DNA of 11,455 bases, from NCBI GenBank assembly GCA_018303645.1, contig JAGVXR010000007.1:1-11455 (forward strand), read 5' to 3'. The position numbers and the translations under genes are program-made. Positions 5,447-11,455 of the stretch are shown piece after piece. The stretch's first letter is position 1; the number at the start of each line of letters is the position of its first letter. Source of the stretch: Candidatus Woesearchaeota archaeon. GTDB lineage: Archaea > Nanobdellota > Nanobdellia > Woesearchaeales > GW2011-AR4. A model generated the notes under the pieces. The model saw only the letters and a list, made by a program, of their open reading frames with translations, made no database searches and was not told where the DNA came from.

Positions 5447-5680
5447 TCAGTCAAGGATTTCAATGGTTTTTTCCCTTGATTTGAGCCCATGGGTTATTTT
5501 AACCCTTTTTTTAAGTAATTTTGACAGGAATTTGATTATTTCTGCATTGGCTTTGTTGCCCTCGGGCTTTGCCTTTATGCTGACTCTGTATGCTCTTTTG
5601 TTTTCGTCAAAGCCTTCCATTTTGTTTTCCCGGGCATTGGGCTTGGCTATTATCCTGAATTTATTGGCTTTGATGTCCAT
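5447..5680 (-). CDS. DUF167 (YggU-type) family protein
   Basis: A 77-residue member of the DUF167/UPF0235 family (E. coli YggU type), small soluble alpha/beta proteins with no settled function. The family pattern is clear: an N-terminal RIIAKPNARENK, a central VSIKAKPEGNKANAEIIKFL (the conserved K-A-x-P-x-x-G-x-A-N block, about residues 33-52), the KLLKKRVKITHG segment, and the C-terminal SREKTIEI, equivalent to the usual G-x-x-S-R-x-K ending. The start at the ATG 5680 leaves a normal short N-terminus. The stop is only about ten bases before the promoter of the next gene downstream, so the two are probably separate transcripts. The minus-strand ATTTTAAT at 5704-5711 is a weak TATA candidate 24 nt upstream. 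Confidence 0.9.
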   Translation of the reverse strand: MDIKANKFRIIAKPNARENKMEGFDENKRAYRVSIKAKPEGNKANAEIIKFLSKLLKKRVKITHGLKSREKTIEILD

Positions 5681-5758
5681 GAATGCTAAAAATAATGACC
5701 GGGATTAAAATGTTGCTGTTTTTATATTTCACCACTTTATAATAACAAAAATAGAAAG

Positions 5759-5767
5759 GTTTATAAA
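5759..5767 (+). promoter_or_regulatory. Strong BRE/TATA promoter of the histidine kinase
   Basis: GAAAGG directly followed by TTTATAAA is a textbook archaeal BRE-TATA pair, 27 nt upstream of the ATG at 5794. A GGGA about three bases before the ATG could serve as a weak ribosome-binding site. Confidence 0.6.
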
Positions 5768-5793
5768 GGGGTTATATTGATACAAAAGGGAAA

Positions 5794-6624
5794 ATGACAG
5801 ACAAATCTTTAGAAGACATTGCAAAGGCTTTATTAGAAGGACGTCAAGCTACTAGTGCAGAATTAGAAGAATTGGCTACTGACTATCTTCGTATTAAAGG
5901 CGATAATAAAAGACTTGGAGAATCAAATAGAGCGCTTCAAAAATTGGCTTCAGTAGTTTCACATGAACTAAAAACACCAATAAACGTTACTGCAGGTTAT
6001 GCACAGATGCTTCTGGAAGGAGTATATTGTAAACTTGGTGGTGATGCTAGAAAAACTGTTGAAAAAATATGGCGCAATGCTGAACAGATGAGTAATCTAA
6101 TTACTGACCTTACCCAAGATGCACTTGCCGGTGAGAAAGACTTACTTTATAGTAAAGTTGATTTGAGTGAGATGGCAAGAGAAATCCAGAATAAATTGCA
6201 GGAGCGTGAAAGTCATCCAGTTAAATTTGATATTCAAGATGGCTTATACGTAGAAGGTGACAAAGGTCTATTGCAAATTGTACTAATGAATTTAATTGGA
6301 AACGCAGTTAAATACTCAGGAAAAAATGGTAACCCAGAAGTAGAAGTGGGTGAAGCAATCTACGATGGAGATAATCTTCAGCATAAAGGCAAAAAGGCAA
6401 TTTTTGTGAAAGATAATGGAGTTGGAATTGATAAATCAGAAGCTACCAAATTGTTCCAACGATTTCAACGCTTAAGTACAGGAATTAATTTTCCAGGTAC
6501 AGGAATTGGCCTGAGTATTGTAGCCAAAATTATAGAACGTCATAAAGGCAGTTATTGGGCAGATAGCCAAATAGGCAAAGGTTCTACATTTTATTTTACT
6601 TTAAATGAAAGCCCTAGATATTAA
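5794..6624 (+). CDS. Orphan soluble sensor histidine kinase
   Basis: A 276-residue kinase with a HisKA dimerisation domain and a GHKL ATPase domain. The N-terminus (1-50) is helical and coiled-coil-like, with no membrane segment and no PAS, GAF or receiver domain. The phospho-acceptor is H57 in SHELKTP. The ATP-binding domain has the N box NLIGNAVKYS (166-175), G1 box DNGVGID (207-213), F box FQRFQRL (221-227) and G2 box GTGIGLSI (235-242), so it appears catalytically complete. No response regulator is near. Seven of its twelve arginine codons are CGN and none is AGG, whereas dut uses AGR for all six and other genes here favour AGG; this suggests transfer, perhaps from bacteria. It is convergent with transcription factor S, 18 bases away. 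The input signal is unknown; the short N-terminus could bind a partner sensor. Confidence 0.93.
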   Translation: MTDKSLEDIAKALLEGRQATSAELEELATDYLRIKGDNKRLGESNRALQKLASVVSHELKTPINVTAGYAQMLLEGVYCKLGGDARKTVEKIWRNAEQMSNLITDLTQDALAGEKDLLYSKVDLSEMAREIQNKLQERESHPVKFDIQDGLYVEGDKGLLQIVLMNLIGNAVKYSGKNGNPEVEVGEAIYDGDNLQHKGKKAIFVKDNGVGIDKSEATKLFQRFQRLSTGINFPGTGIGLSIVAKIIERHKGSYWADSQIGKGSTFYFTLNESPRY

Positions 6625-6625
6625 T

Positions 6626-6640
6626 ATAAAAAATACCTAT
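6626..6640 (-). terminator. T-tract after transcription factor S gene
   Basis: Right after the stop codon the minus strand reads ATAGGTATTTTTTATA with six T in a row (6628-6633). Archaeal RNA polymerase terminates at such tracts without a hairpin. It lies between convergent genes. Confidence 0.35.
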
Positions 6641-6642
6641 TT

Positions 6643-6960
6643 CTAATCATAATCTCTCCATGTATGCCCGCATTTCTCGCACCTTAGGAACTTGGTCTCG
6701 GGCTCATCGCCTGCTCGAGTCTGTACCAGCCAGAAATAAGCTGTCTTGTGCCCGCATTTTGGGCATTCTGCTGTTGTCTTGGGCAATGTCTGAAGCTCGC
6801 CCTTGTCCACGACCTCAACGTCCTTTCCTGTATTAACGATAGTCTCTTTGACTGTGGCTCCTGCTACATGCGTTGTCCTGTAGCCGCATGAGCATACAAG
6901 CATCTTCCTGCTGTCCTCTTTCCTCGGCACAAGTATTGAGCCGCATTTTGGGCAAAACAT
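6643..6960 (-). CDS. tfs: Transcription factor S (TFIIS/RpoM-like cleavage factor)
   Basis: A 105-residue archaeal TFS, which rescues backtracked RNA polymerase by stimulating transcript cleavage. The N-terminal zinc ribbon uses C3, C6, C23 and C25 (CPKCG, CSCG); the C-terminal one uses C66, C69, C94 and C97 (CPKCGH, CEKCGH), joined by a linker containing VEVVDKG. The hairpin between the last two cysteine pairs reads QTRAGDEPET: the acidic pair D85-E86 is the catalytic dipeptide inserted into the polymerase active centre. Its presence separates this protein from RPB9-like subunits and from inhibitory TFS paralogues that lack it. The ending CGHTWRDYD is typical. A TATA-like box (6989-6996) lies 29 nt upstream and overlaps the 3' end of the signal peptidase gene, so tfs is probably transcribed separately. 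Confidence 0.95.
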   Translation of the reverse strand: MFCPKCGSILVPRKEDSRKMLVCSCGYRTTHVAGATVKETIVNTGKDVEVVDKGELQTLPKTTAECPKCGHKTAYFWLVQTRAGDEPETKFLRCEKCGHTWRDYD

Positions 6961-6988
6961 CTTAAATCCAAGAACTTTGGCAAATCCT

Positions 6989-6996
6989 ATATAAAC
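6989..6996 (-). promoter_or_regulatory. TATA-like box for transcription factor S
   Basis: The minus strand reads TTTATATA 29 nt before the ATG at 6960. It lies directly against the stop codon of the upstream signal peptidase gene. Confidence 0.5.
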
Positions 6997-7629
6997 TTAA
7001 CTTTTTTTTACATCTATAACAGCTTTAAATGGCTCCACAATCAGCTCAACAAACCATATCTTTATGTAGCCCAGCAATGGTATCCTTGCAACTGCATTGC
7101 CGACAATCTGCTCATCGCTTATACTGGTTTCATCCAAAAAGGCGCTTTTTATAGATACAGGGTTTGTCCTGTAATTGTCGCCCTTGGTCTGAAAATAGTA
7201 TGTACTGTTAAGCTGCCATTTTTTGACAACCCTATGTATTATAGGGTCTTTTTTGGCGCTCCAGAACACCACAACATCCCCTATTTTTATGCTTTCGGGG
7301 TTTTTGCCCTTAAGAATCATTATGTCGCCCTTGTCAAACCCGTTTTTCAGCGGGAAATCCCCAAAAGCATCCTTTTTTATGCCGTTGTCAATGTACCATG
7401 CGCTGGATTTTTCCCACCAGCCGTCAAATCCATTATTATGCTCCATGCTCTCGCTTACGACCGCCACAACAGGGTGGGAAGTAGTCAATAAAAGGCCCAA
7501 TCCAGGGTAGACTACAAATTTGATGAGAATGAATGACAATGCAATGTTGGCAATCCAGCTTAAAATGCCGTCATCTTCCCAAATGAAATACCACAATTTT
7601 TTCAGGAATTTCTTCAAATCTTTACCCAT
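6997..7629 (-). CDS. Archaeal S26 signal peptidase (Sec11 type)
   Basis: Membrane serine protease that removes signal peptides from exported proteins. I start it at the ATG 7629 (210 residues); a TTG at 7701 would run into the divergent neighbouring gene. A membrane helix covers about residues 22-48. The nucleophile is S61 in VVSESMEH. H132 in DPIIHRVV replaces the lysine of bacterial enzymes, making this the archaeal/ER Ser-His type. GDNYRTNP (150-157) supplies the aspartate D151. A tryptophan-rich insert of about 35 residues (WWEKSSAWYID onward) separates the serine from the GDIMIL strand and is longer than in simple Sec11 proteins. A C-terminal hydrophobic stretch (IPLLGYIKIWFVELIV) may touch or cross the membrane. 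The lamin-tail protein at the right edge is a likely type of substrate. Confidence 0.93.
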   Translation of the reverse strand: MGKDLKKFLKKLWYFIWEDDGILSWIANIALSFILIKFVVYPGLGLLLTTSHPVVAVVSESMEHNNGFDGWWEKSSAWYIDNGIKKDAFGDFPLKNGFDKGDIMILKGKNPESIKIGDVVVFWSAKKDPIIHRVVKKWQLNSTYYFQTKGDNYRTNPVSIKSAFLDETSISDEQIVGNAVARIPLLGYIKIWFVELIVEPFKAVIDVKKS

Positions 7630-7651
7630 AAACCGCAATCTTGGCAAAAAG

Positions 7652-7659
7652 AATAAAAA
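7652..7659. promoter_or_regulatory. Single TATA-like element between signal peptidase and NMD3-like genes
   Basis: ATAAAAAG on the plus strand (CTTTTTAT on the minus) lies 23 nt from the signal peptidase ATG (7629) and 24 nt from the NMD3-like ATG (7683). No better element is visible in this 53-base gap, so it may drive both genes as leaderless transcripts. Confidence 0.45.
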
Positions 7660-7682
7660 GGTTTTGATTTTATCCTCATAAA

Positions 7683-8111
7683 ATGAAGCTATCACGCCCA
7701 AATTATTATCAGGGAATATTGCAGCTTAGGGACATCAATGATGAAATCCTTGATTTTGTGCACAACCAGATTAAAAAAAGAGGAGATGTCGCTGCAACCA
7801 AAATAGTAGGATTCCAAAATGGCATGGACATTTACCTGACCTCACAGAAATTTGTCACTATATTGGGCAAGAAGCTGAAAGACAACTTCGGAGGGGAGCT
7901 TAAAATAAGCTCAAAGCTGCATACAAAGAGCCGTCACGGCAAAGAGCTTTACAGGGTCAATGCATTATTCAGGCTTTCAAAGCACAAGGCAGGCGACGTT
8001 GTTTTAGTAAGGGGCGAAAGAGTCAGGCTTTTAAGCATAGGCAAAAAAGTATTTGCAAGGGACCTGAAAACCGGGAAAAAGGTCGCTATAAGGGGCAGCG
8101 AGCTACGCTAG
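7683..8111 (+). CDS. NMD3-related protein lacking the zinc-finger N-terminus
   Basis: A 142-residue protein that resembles the central and C-terminal part of archaeal/eukaryotic NMD3 (COG1499), a factor of large ribosomal subunit maturation. The family pattern appears as YYQGILQLRDIN at the start, GFQNGMDIYLTSQKFVTILG (about 43-62), a KLHTKSRHGKELYRV segment leading into LFRLSKHKAGDVVLV, and an OB-like beta barrel at the end (RLLSIGKKVFARDLKTGKK). The usual N-terminal cysteine-rich zinc domain is absent, and nothing upstream encodes it, because the divergent signal peptidase begins 53 bases away. It may be a separate short paralogue or the split second half of a gene whose first half lies elsewhere. 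The last nine bases overlap the end of the convergent DUF460 gene. The NMD3 assignment is by pattern and fairly likely. Confidence 0.8.
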   Translation: MKLSRPNYYQGILQLRDINDEILDFVHNQIKKRGDVAATKIVGFQNGMDIYLTSQKFVTILGKKLKDNFGGELKISSKLHTKSRHGKELYRVNALFRLSKHKAGDVVLVRGERVRLLSIGKKVFARDLKTGKKVAIRGSELR

Positions 8112-9263
8112 CTGCTCTTTCTCCCTTTTGTAGTCTTCAATTATCTTATTAACCCAGTTTGCCTTGCGCTTTTCAACCTCGAAATTAGCCCTTTCAATAA
8201 AACCAAAATAGCCGTGCTCTTCAATTTTGAGCCTTGCTGCGTCAATAAACACAAAGGGAAGCCTGTTCTCTATATTTTTGCTTATCGGCTTTTTATGCAC
8301 AATAACAAAAACCCTGTTTTTTAGCGCGGCAACCACGCTATCGCTTACAATATTGGGGTTTTCCACAAGAAGCATGTCATTTCTTTGGATATTCAGCGCC
8401 TTGTTTTTAAAATTAAACTCATTTATCCCCAATGTATCGAGCTTTTTTAATATGCAAAAATCATTGATGCCGGATATCAGCTTGTTATACCTGCCTATTG
8501 ATGACCTGAGGCGTTCTATCTCCGCCTCTTTTGACTTAACCAGGTTGTCGAGAAATATTATCCTATTTTCCCTGAAGTCAACAGGCTTTTTATGTTCAGG
8601 CTCTTCTTTTTTTGCCTGCTTTTCTAAATTCATTAACCTTTTCTCTAAATTATCATTATAAAACTTCATTAACCTTTTCTCTGATTCATATTTTTTAAGT
8701 TTATTGAACAATCTCAAGAAGTCGGACTCATTCAGCTTTTTTTCATATATCACTTTCCCTATAATCTGGGACTCATCATCCTTCCTCTCTATAATGCTTA
8801 CTGCATTTTTTATGCTTATCCGCTTTGTAACCACAATATCCTTTATCCTGTTTTTGATGTCCTGCTTTTTGTTCTTCTCTGCAAAAAAGTCTATTTTATC
8901 AAGCAATGATTTTTCAGACCTGTAGGCAAACAGGGCAGATGCCAATGCATCAGCCTGGTGCTCGTTATCAAAATCGAAGCTGCTTACAATTTTTCTTTTT
9001 TCATCCACCTTGAGGTCTTGTTCGGGATTTACAATCCTTGCGCCAAACTTTGCGCCAAACGCCGCAGCCAGGTGGGGGATTTTTCCCTTGTCTGTTCCGA
9101 CAAGAACAACCTTGCCAAGTTTTAATGTATCAGAAATCATCTGGTTAAGGCTGAGCTGTTTTGAAGAAGCCAGATGGAGCAGATTGCCTTCGATATCCAG
9201 GACTGCATAAGCTGTGGTTGTACCGGGATCAATGCCGACGATGAGCAGTTTCTTGCCTTCCAT
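8103..9263 (-). CDS. DUF460 (COG2433) RNase H-fold protein with coiled coil
   Basis: A 386-residue archaeal DUF460 protein. I prefer the ATG at 9263 to the upstream start at 9317: a TATA-like box lies 25 nt before it, and the protein then opens directly on the conserved MEGKKLLIVGIDPGTTTAYA. The first 115 residues read as a RuvC/RNase H-like fold: GIDPG with D12, VGTDKGK with D58, and HQADALASA with D105 would be the acidic centre. A connecting region of about 80 residues follows, then a charged coiled coil (about 195-285, EKRL/LEKQ-type heptads), and a C-terminal alpha/beta domain (about 290-375) ending in a lysine-rich helix. The family is widespread in archaea but its role is not established; a nucleic-acid-related function is inferred from the fold. 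Its stop overlaps the convergent NMD3-like gene by nine bases. Confidence 0.88.
   Translation of the reverse strand: MEGKKLLIVGIDPGTTTAYAVLDIEGNLLHLASSKQLSLNQMISDTLKLGKVVLVGTDKGKIPHLAAAFGAKFGARIVNPEQDLKVDEKRKIVSSFDFDNEHQADALASALFAYRSEKSLLDKIDFFAEKNKKQDIKNRIKDIVVTKRISIKNAVSIIERKDDESQIIGKVIYEKKLNESDFLRLFNKLKKYESEKRLMKFYNDNLEKRLMNLEKQAKKEEPEHKKPVDFRENRIIFLDNLVKSKEAEIERLRSSIGRYNKLISGINDFCILKKLDTLGINEFNFKNKALNIQRNDMLLVENPNIVSDSVVAALKNRVFVIVHKKPISKNIENRLPFVFIDAARLKIEEHGYFGFIERANFEVEKRKANWVNKIIEDYKREKEQLA
8629..8682 (-). repeat. 18-bp direct repeat inside the DUF460 coiled coil
   Basis: TTCATTAACCTTTTCTCT occurs at 8629-8646 and again at 8665-8682, 36 bases apart, giving EKRLMKFYNDN followed by LEKRLMNLEK in the protein. 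A recent in-frame duplication of 12 codons within the coiled coil is the simplest reading. Confidence 0.7.
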
Positions 9264-9287
9264 ACAAATTATAGAATGATTTGATGA

Positions 9288-9295
9288 TTTAAAAA
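9288..9295 (-). promoter_or_regulatory. TATA-like box for the DUF460 gene
   Basis: The minus strand reads TTTTTAAA 25 nt before the ATG at 9263, supporting that start and a leaderless transcript. Confidence 0.5.
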
Positions 9296-9321
9296 GTTTT
9301 GTACTTGCTAAAAGCAATAAA

Positions 9322-9330
9322 ATTTATAAT
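9322..9330 (+). promoter_or_regulatory. TATA-like box for the lamin-tail protein gene
   Basis: AATTTATAA lies about 34 nt upstream of the TTG at 9364, placing the transcript start near 9352 with a leader of roughly a dozen bases. Confidence 0.4.
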
Positions 9331-9363
9331 CTACTCCATAATTTTCTTAAAATTGGGTTTATT

Positions 9364-11455
9364 TTGAAAAAAGAGGTGATTGTGTTATTGTTTATGCTAT
9401 TTATAATACTTGTATCTTTAAACTCCTACTCTGCAGTTTTTATTAATGAGATTATGTATAATCCAAGTACTGCTCAAGGTGATGATTCAGATTTAGAGTG
9501 GATTGAACTTTTCAATAATGGAACTCAAACAATAAATCTTGAAAATTTTACAATAAATGGAAATAATTTTGAAGATGTAAATATAACTGCTGGTGGTTTT
9601 GTTATTGTTGCGAGGGAGTTAATAGATGGTGCAGATAGTGATTTGAATAGCTTTGAAGCGTATTATGGAAATAATGATAGTATCTGGAATTCCACAGACG
9701 CGATTTACGCAACTGTAGACGGAGATTTTGTTTTGGACAATACCGCTCCAGCAGATATTATCAATTTATCAGACGGCACATATGCCCAACTTGTAAATTA
9801 TACACCTTTCTTAACCCTAGCAAATGGCAATGGAAAAACATTAATCCCCTACAAGGGAAATTTTACAGAAAGCGCTTTTGTTAATGGCACTCCTGGGGCA
9901 AGCAACGACCAATTTGCGCCTGATTTTAATAAGTGGATAAATCCCAATAAAAATAATTCATTAATTAATGGATTATTCAACATAAGCGTTAATATAACTG
10001 ATGTTACAAATGTAAGTTTAGTTTTGGTAAACTTCAACGGCACGAATCTTTCAATGACTAAAAATGGCGATATTTGGCGGCTTTTATGGAATACGAGGCT
10101 AAATGCAAACAAATTGTACAATATAACTGCCTTCTTTAACGATAGCTATGGAAAATCCGGTTTTGAAGTATTATTCAACATAAGCCTGAATAATACAAAC
10201 ACAGCCCCTAGCATTACCTCAGTCAATTTGACAAACATGGATTTCTTGAACAGGACAAACGGCACTTTGCAGGCTTTCTGGGGCTTTACAGACATTGACT
10301 ACGATTCAATCACGGCAAATGAAACCTTTTGGCACATAAACGGCACTTTGATTGCAGATTACACAAATAAGACATATATTCATCCAGCAAATACAACAAA
10401 GCTTGAGAACTGGACTTTCAGCGTGAGGGTTTTTGATAGCTTTAACTGGAGCGATTTTGTTAATAGCTTAACAATGATAATAAGAAATGCAAAGCCCTCG
10501 TTGAACATAAGTGCAGCATCAATTATATTAAGTGAGACGCAAAAAGTGAATGTCAGCTCGAGTGCCTCTGATTTGGACGGCGATTTGTTAAACTATACAA
10601 TAAATGATTCAAGATTTTCCAGGGAAGGCGATTATTTTATCTGGAATACAAACTTGAGCGATGCCGGCGTCTACAAAGCAAATATAACGGCGAATGACGG
10701 CACTGATTTTGATTCTTTGCTGATTACCATAATCATTAATGACGCAAGAGATTTGGATAACGACGGCAATCCGGACTTTAATGAAAGCGATGACGATAAT
10801 GACGGCATTTCAGATGAGAATGACTTCTTGCTGGGTAACCTATCCTCAATAAATACAACTATGCCATTAAGCATAAATATAAACGGAACAGCAAATCTAT
10901 CCAAGCTTTTTAACGGCACATATGTGGTTAATATAACCAATGGCTCTGAACAAATTATAGAGTTTAATTTTACATTCAATTCTTCAAGCATCTTGGATTT
11001 TGGCAACATAACTATTAACAGGACAATAAAAGGAAGCAGTGCAATTTCCATAAGGGGCTTAAGATTTGCTTCAACAAAGACATTCTTTTTGGAAAAAATG
11101 AATACAAATGTGAAATCCGTCTGCATAAAGGATGCAGATGCAGGCTTTGACACCATAAGCTCCGGATGCGATGCTGCAAATGAAATACTGGTTATGTGCG
11201 ATAACTTGACTGTTGGACAGTATGCTTGTTTCGATACTGGCTTAAGGTATAAAGTCATTGGCTTAATCCATTCTGCTGTGAAAGAGCAGTGCGGGGATGT
11301 TGATGAAGACGGCTACGGCGCCGGATGCGCTTCTGGAAACGACTGCAATGACAATGATGCCGGCAAAACAACAGACTGCTCCAGCGACTCAAGCTCTGGC
11401 GGAAGCAGCAGTGGCGGAGGTTCTGGAGGCGGAGGAGGCGTAACATGCATATCCA
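9364..11455 (+). CDS. Secreted lamin-tail-domain surface protein, 3' end cut by window edge
   Basis: Open from the TTG at 9364 to the right edge (697 codons) with no stop. The TTG is chosen because it yields a full signal peptide: KKE, a hydrophobic core VIVLLFMLFIILVSL, then NSYSA with cleavage likely after A24. Residues 25 to about 180 form a lamin-tail-like domain (VFINEIMYNP, DLEWIELFNN, then DGTYAQLVNYTP, ending FVNGTPGASN). Several Ig/PKD-like segments follow, one near 400-458 (SDLDGDLLNYT). Residues 462-486 hold a calcium-binding thrombospondin-type-3-like run (DLDNDGNPDFNESDDDNDG). Residues 643-672 have a cysteine-paired DVDEDGYGAGC and NDCNDND metal-binding motif, then a Ser/Gly linker (673-692). 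I count about 46 N-x-S/T sequons, all before about residue 632, implying dense N-glycosylation. It is probably a cell-surface adhesin or S-layer-associated protein; the missing C-terminus would show the anchor. Confidence 0.85.
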   Translation, partial: MKKEVIVLLFMLFIILVSLNSYSAVFINEIMYNPSTAQGDDSDLEWIELFNNGTQTINLENFTINGNNFEDVNITAGGFVIVARELIDGADSDLNSFEAYYGNNDSIWNSTDAIYATVDGDFVLDNTAPADIINLSDGTYAQLVNYTPFLTLANGNGKTLIPYKGNFTESAFVNGTPGASNDQFAPDFNKWINPNKNNSLINGLFNISVNITDVTNVSLVLVNFNGTNLSMTKNGDIWRLLWNTRLNANKLYNITAFFNDSYGKSGFEVLFNISLNNTNTAPSITSVNLTNMDFLNRTNGTLQAFWGFTDIDYDSITANETFWHINGTLIADYTNKTYIHPANTTKLENWTFSVRVFDSFNWSDFVNSLTMIIRNAKPSLNISAASIILSETQKVNVSSSASDLDGDLLNYTINDSRFSREGDYFIWNTNLSDAGVYKANITANDGTDFDSLLITIIINDARDLDNDGNPDFNESDDDNDGISDENDFLLGNLSSINTTMPLSININGTANLSKLFNGTYVVNITNGSEQIIEFNFTFNSSSILDFGNITINRTIKGSSAISIRGLRFASTKTFFLEKMNTNVKSVCIKDADAGFDTISSGCDAANEILVMCDNLTVGQYACFDTGLRYKVIGLIHSAVKEQCGDVDEDGYGAGCASGNDCNDNDAGKTTDCSSDSSSGGSSSGGGSGGGGGVTCIS

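Noticed and set aside
7630..7701. Longer signal peptidase starting at TTG 7701
   Set aside because: It would overlap the start of the divergent NMD3-like gene and pass over the shared TATA-like box; the ATG at 7629 has proper promoter spacing.
9264..9317. Longer DUF460 protein starting at 9317
   Set aside because: The extra 18 residues precede the conserved MEGKKLLIVGIDPG start and cover the TATA-like box at 9288-9295.
10741..10830. Asp/Asn-rich stretch as a nucleotide repeat or CRISPR-like array
   Set aside because: The periodicity is at protein level (calcium-binding DxDxDG-type motifs) and there are no regular identical DNA repeats with spacers anywhere in the window.
10671..11258. Long minus-strand frame inside the lamin-tail gene
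   Set aside because: The plus strand is continuously open here with a signal peptide and recognisable motifs; the reverse frame is an antisense shadow.

Overview
The window looks like part of a small-genome archaeon, most likely a DPANN lineage of the Woesearchaeota/Pacearchaeota kind. Reasons: archaeal information-processing and tRNA-modification genes (Taw1 wyosine synthase, transcription factor S, an NMD3-related protein, a DUF460/COG2433 protein), an archaeal/ER-type Ser-His signal peptidase, AT-rich DNA, short intergenic gaps, and AT-rich TATA-like boxes about 23-27 nt upstream of many start codons (leaderless transcripts). The lineage is inferred from gene content and style; no rRNA is present.

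Layout. 1-1005 (minus strand) is accessory: an edge-truncated HExxH metallopeptidase preceded by three very short, hydrophobic, tightly packed reading frames, behind one TATA-like box. 1006-1297 has no gene but holds two strong hairpins, one resembling a recombination-site (attC-like) or terminator fold. 1298-2248 (minus) is taw1, divergent from an unknown PepSY-like protein (2303-2806); the pair appears to share one TATA element. 2899-3927 (plus) carries dUTPase, a 39-residue protein, and a two-TM protein with a four-cysteine loop. 3914-5680 (minus) carries thymidylate kinase, a charged low-complexity protein with a C-terminal helical hairpin, and a DUF167 protein. 5794-6624 (plus) is an orphan soluble histidine kinase with different codon use. 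6643-7629 (minus) is transcription factor S and a signal peptidase; the latter is divergent from the NMD3-like protein (7683-8111), again with one apparent TATA element between them. 8103-9263 (minus) is the DUF460 protein. From 9364 to the right edge is a secreted, heavily sequon-decorated lamin-tail-domain protein that continues outside the window.

How they fit together: dUTPase and thymidylate kinase both serve dTTP supply (dUMP production, dTMP phosphorylation) and sit within 600 bp of each other on opposite strands. Taw1, TFS and the NMD3-like protein serve tRNA, transcription and ribosome functions. The signal peptidase could process the secreted lamin-tail protein. The histidine kinase and the left-edge block look like later arrivals. 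I see no tRNA, rRNA, CRISPR array or insertion sequence. The least explained parts are the left-edge micro-ORF/metallopeptidase block with its flanking hairpins, and the large surface protein at the right edge.
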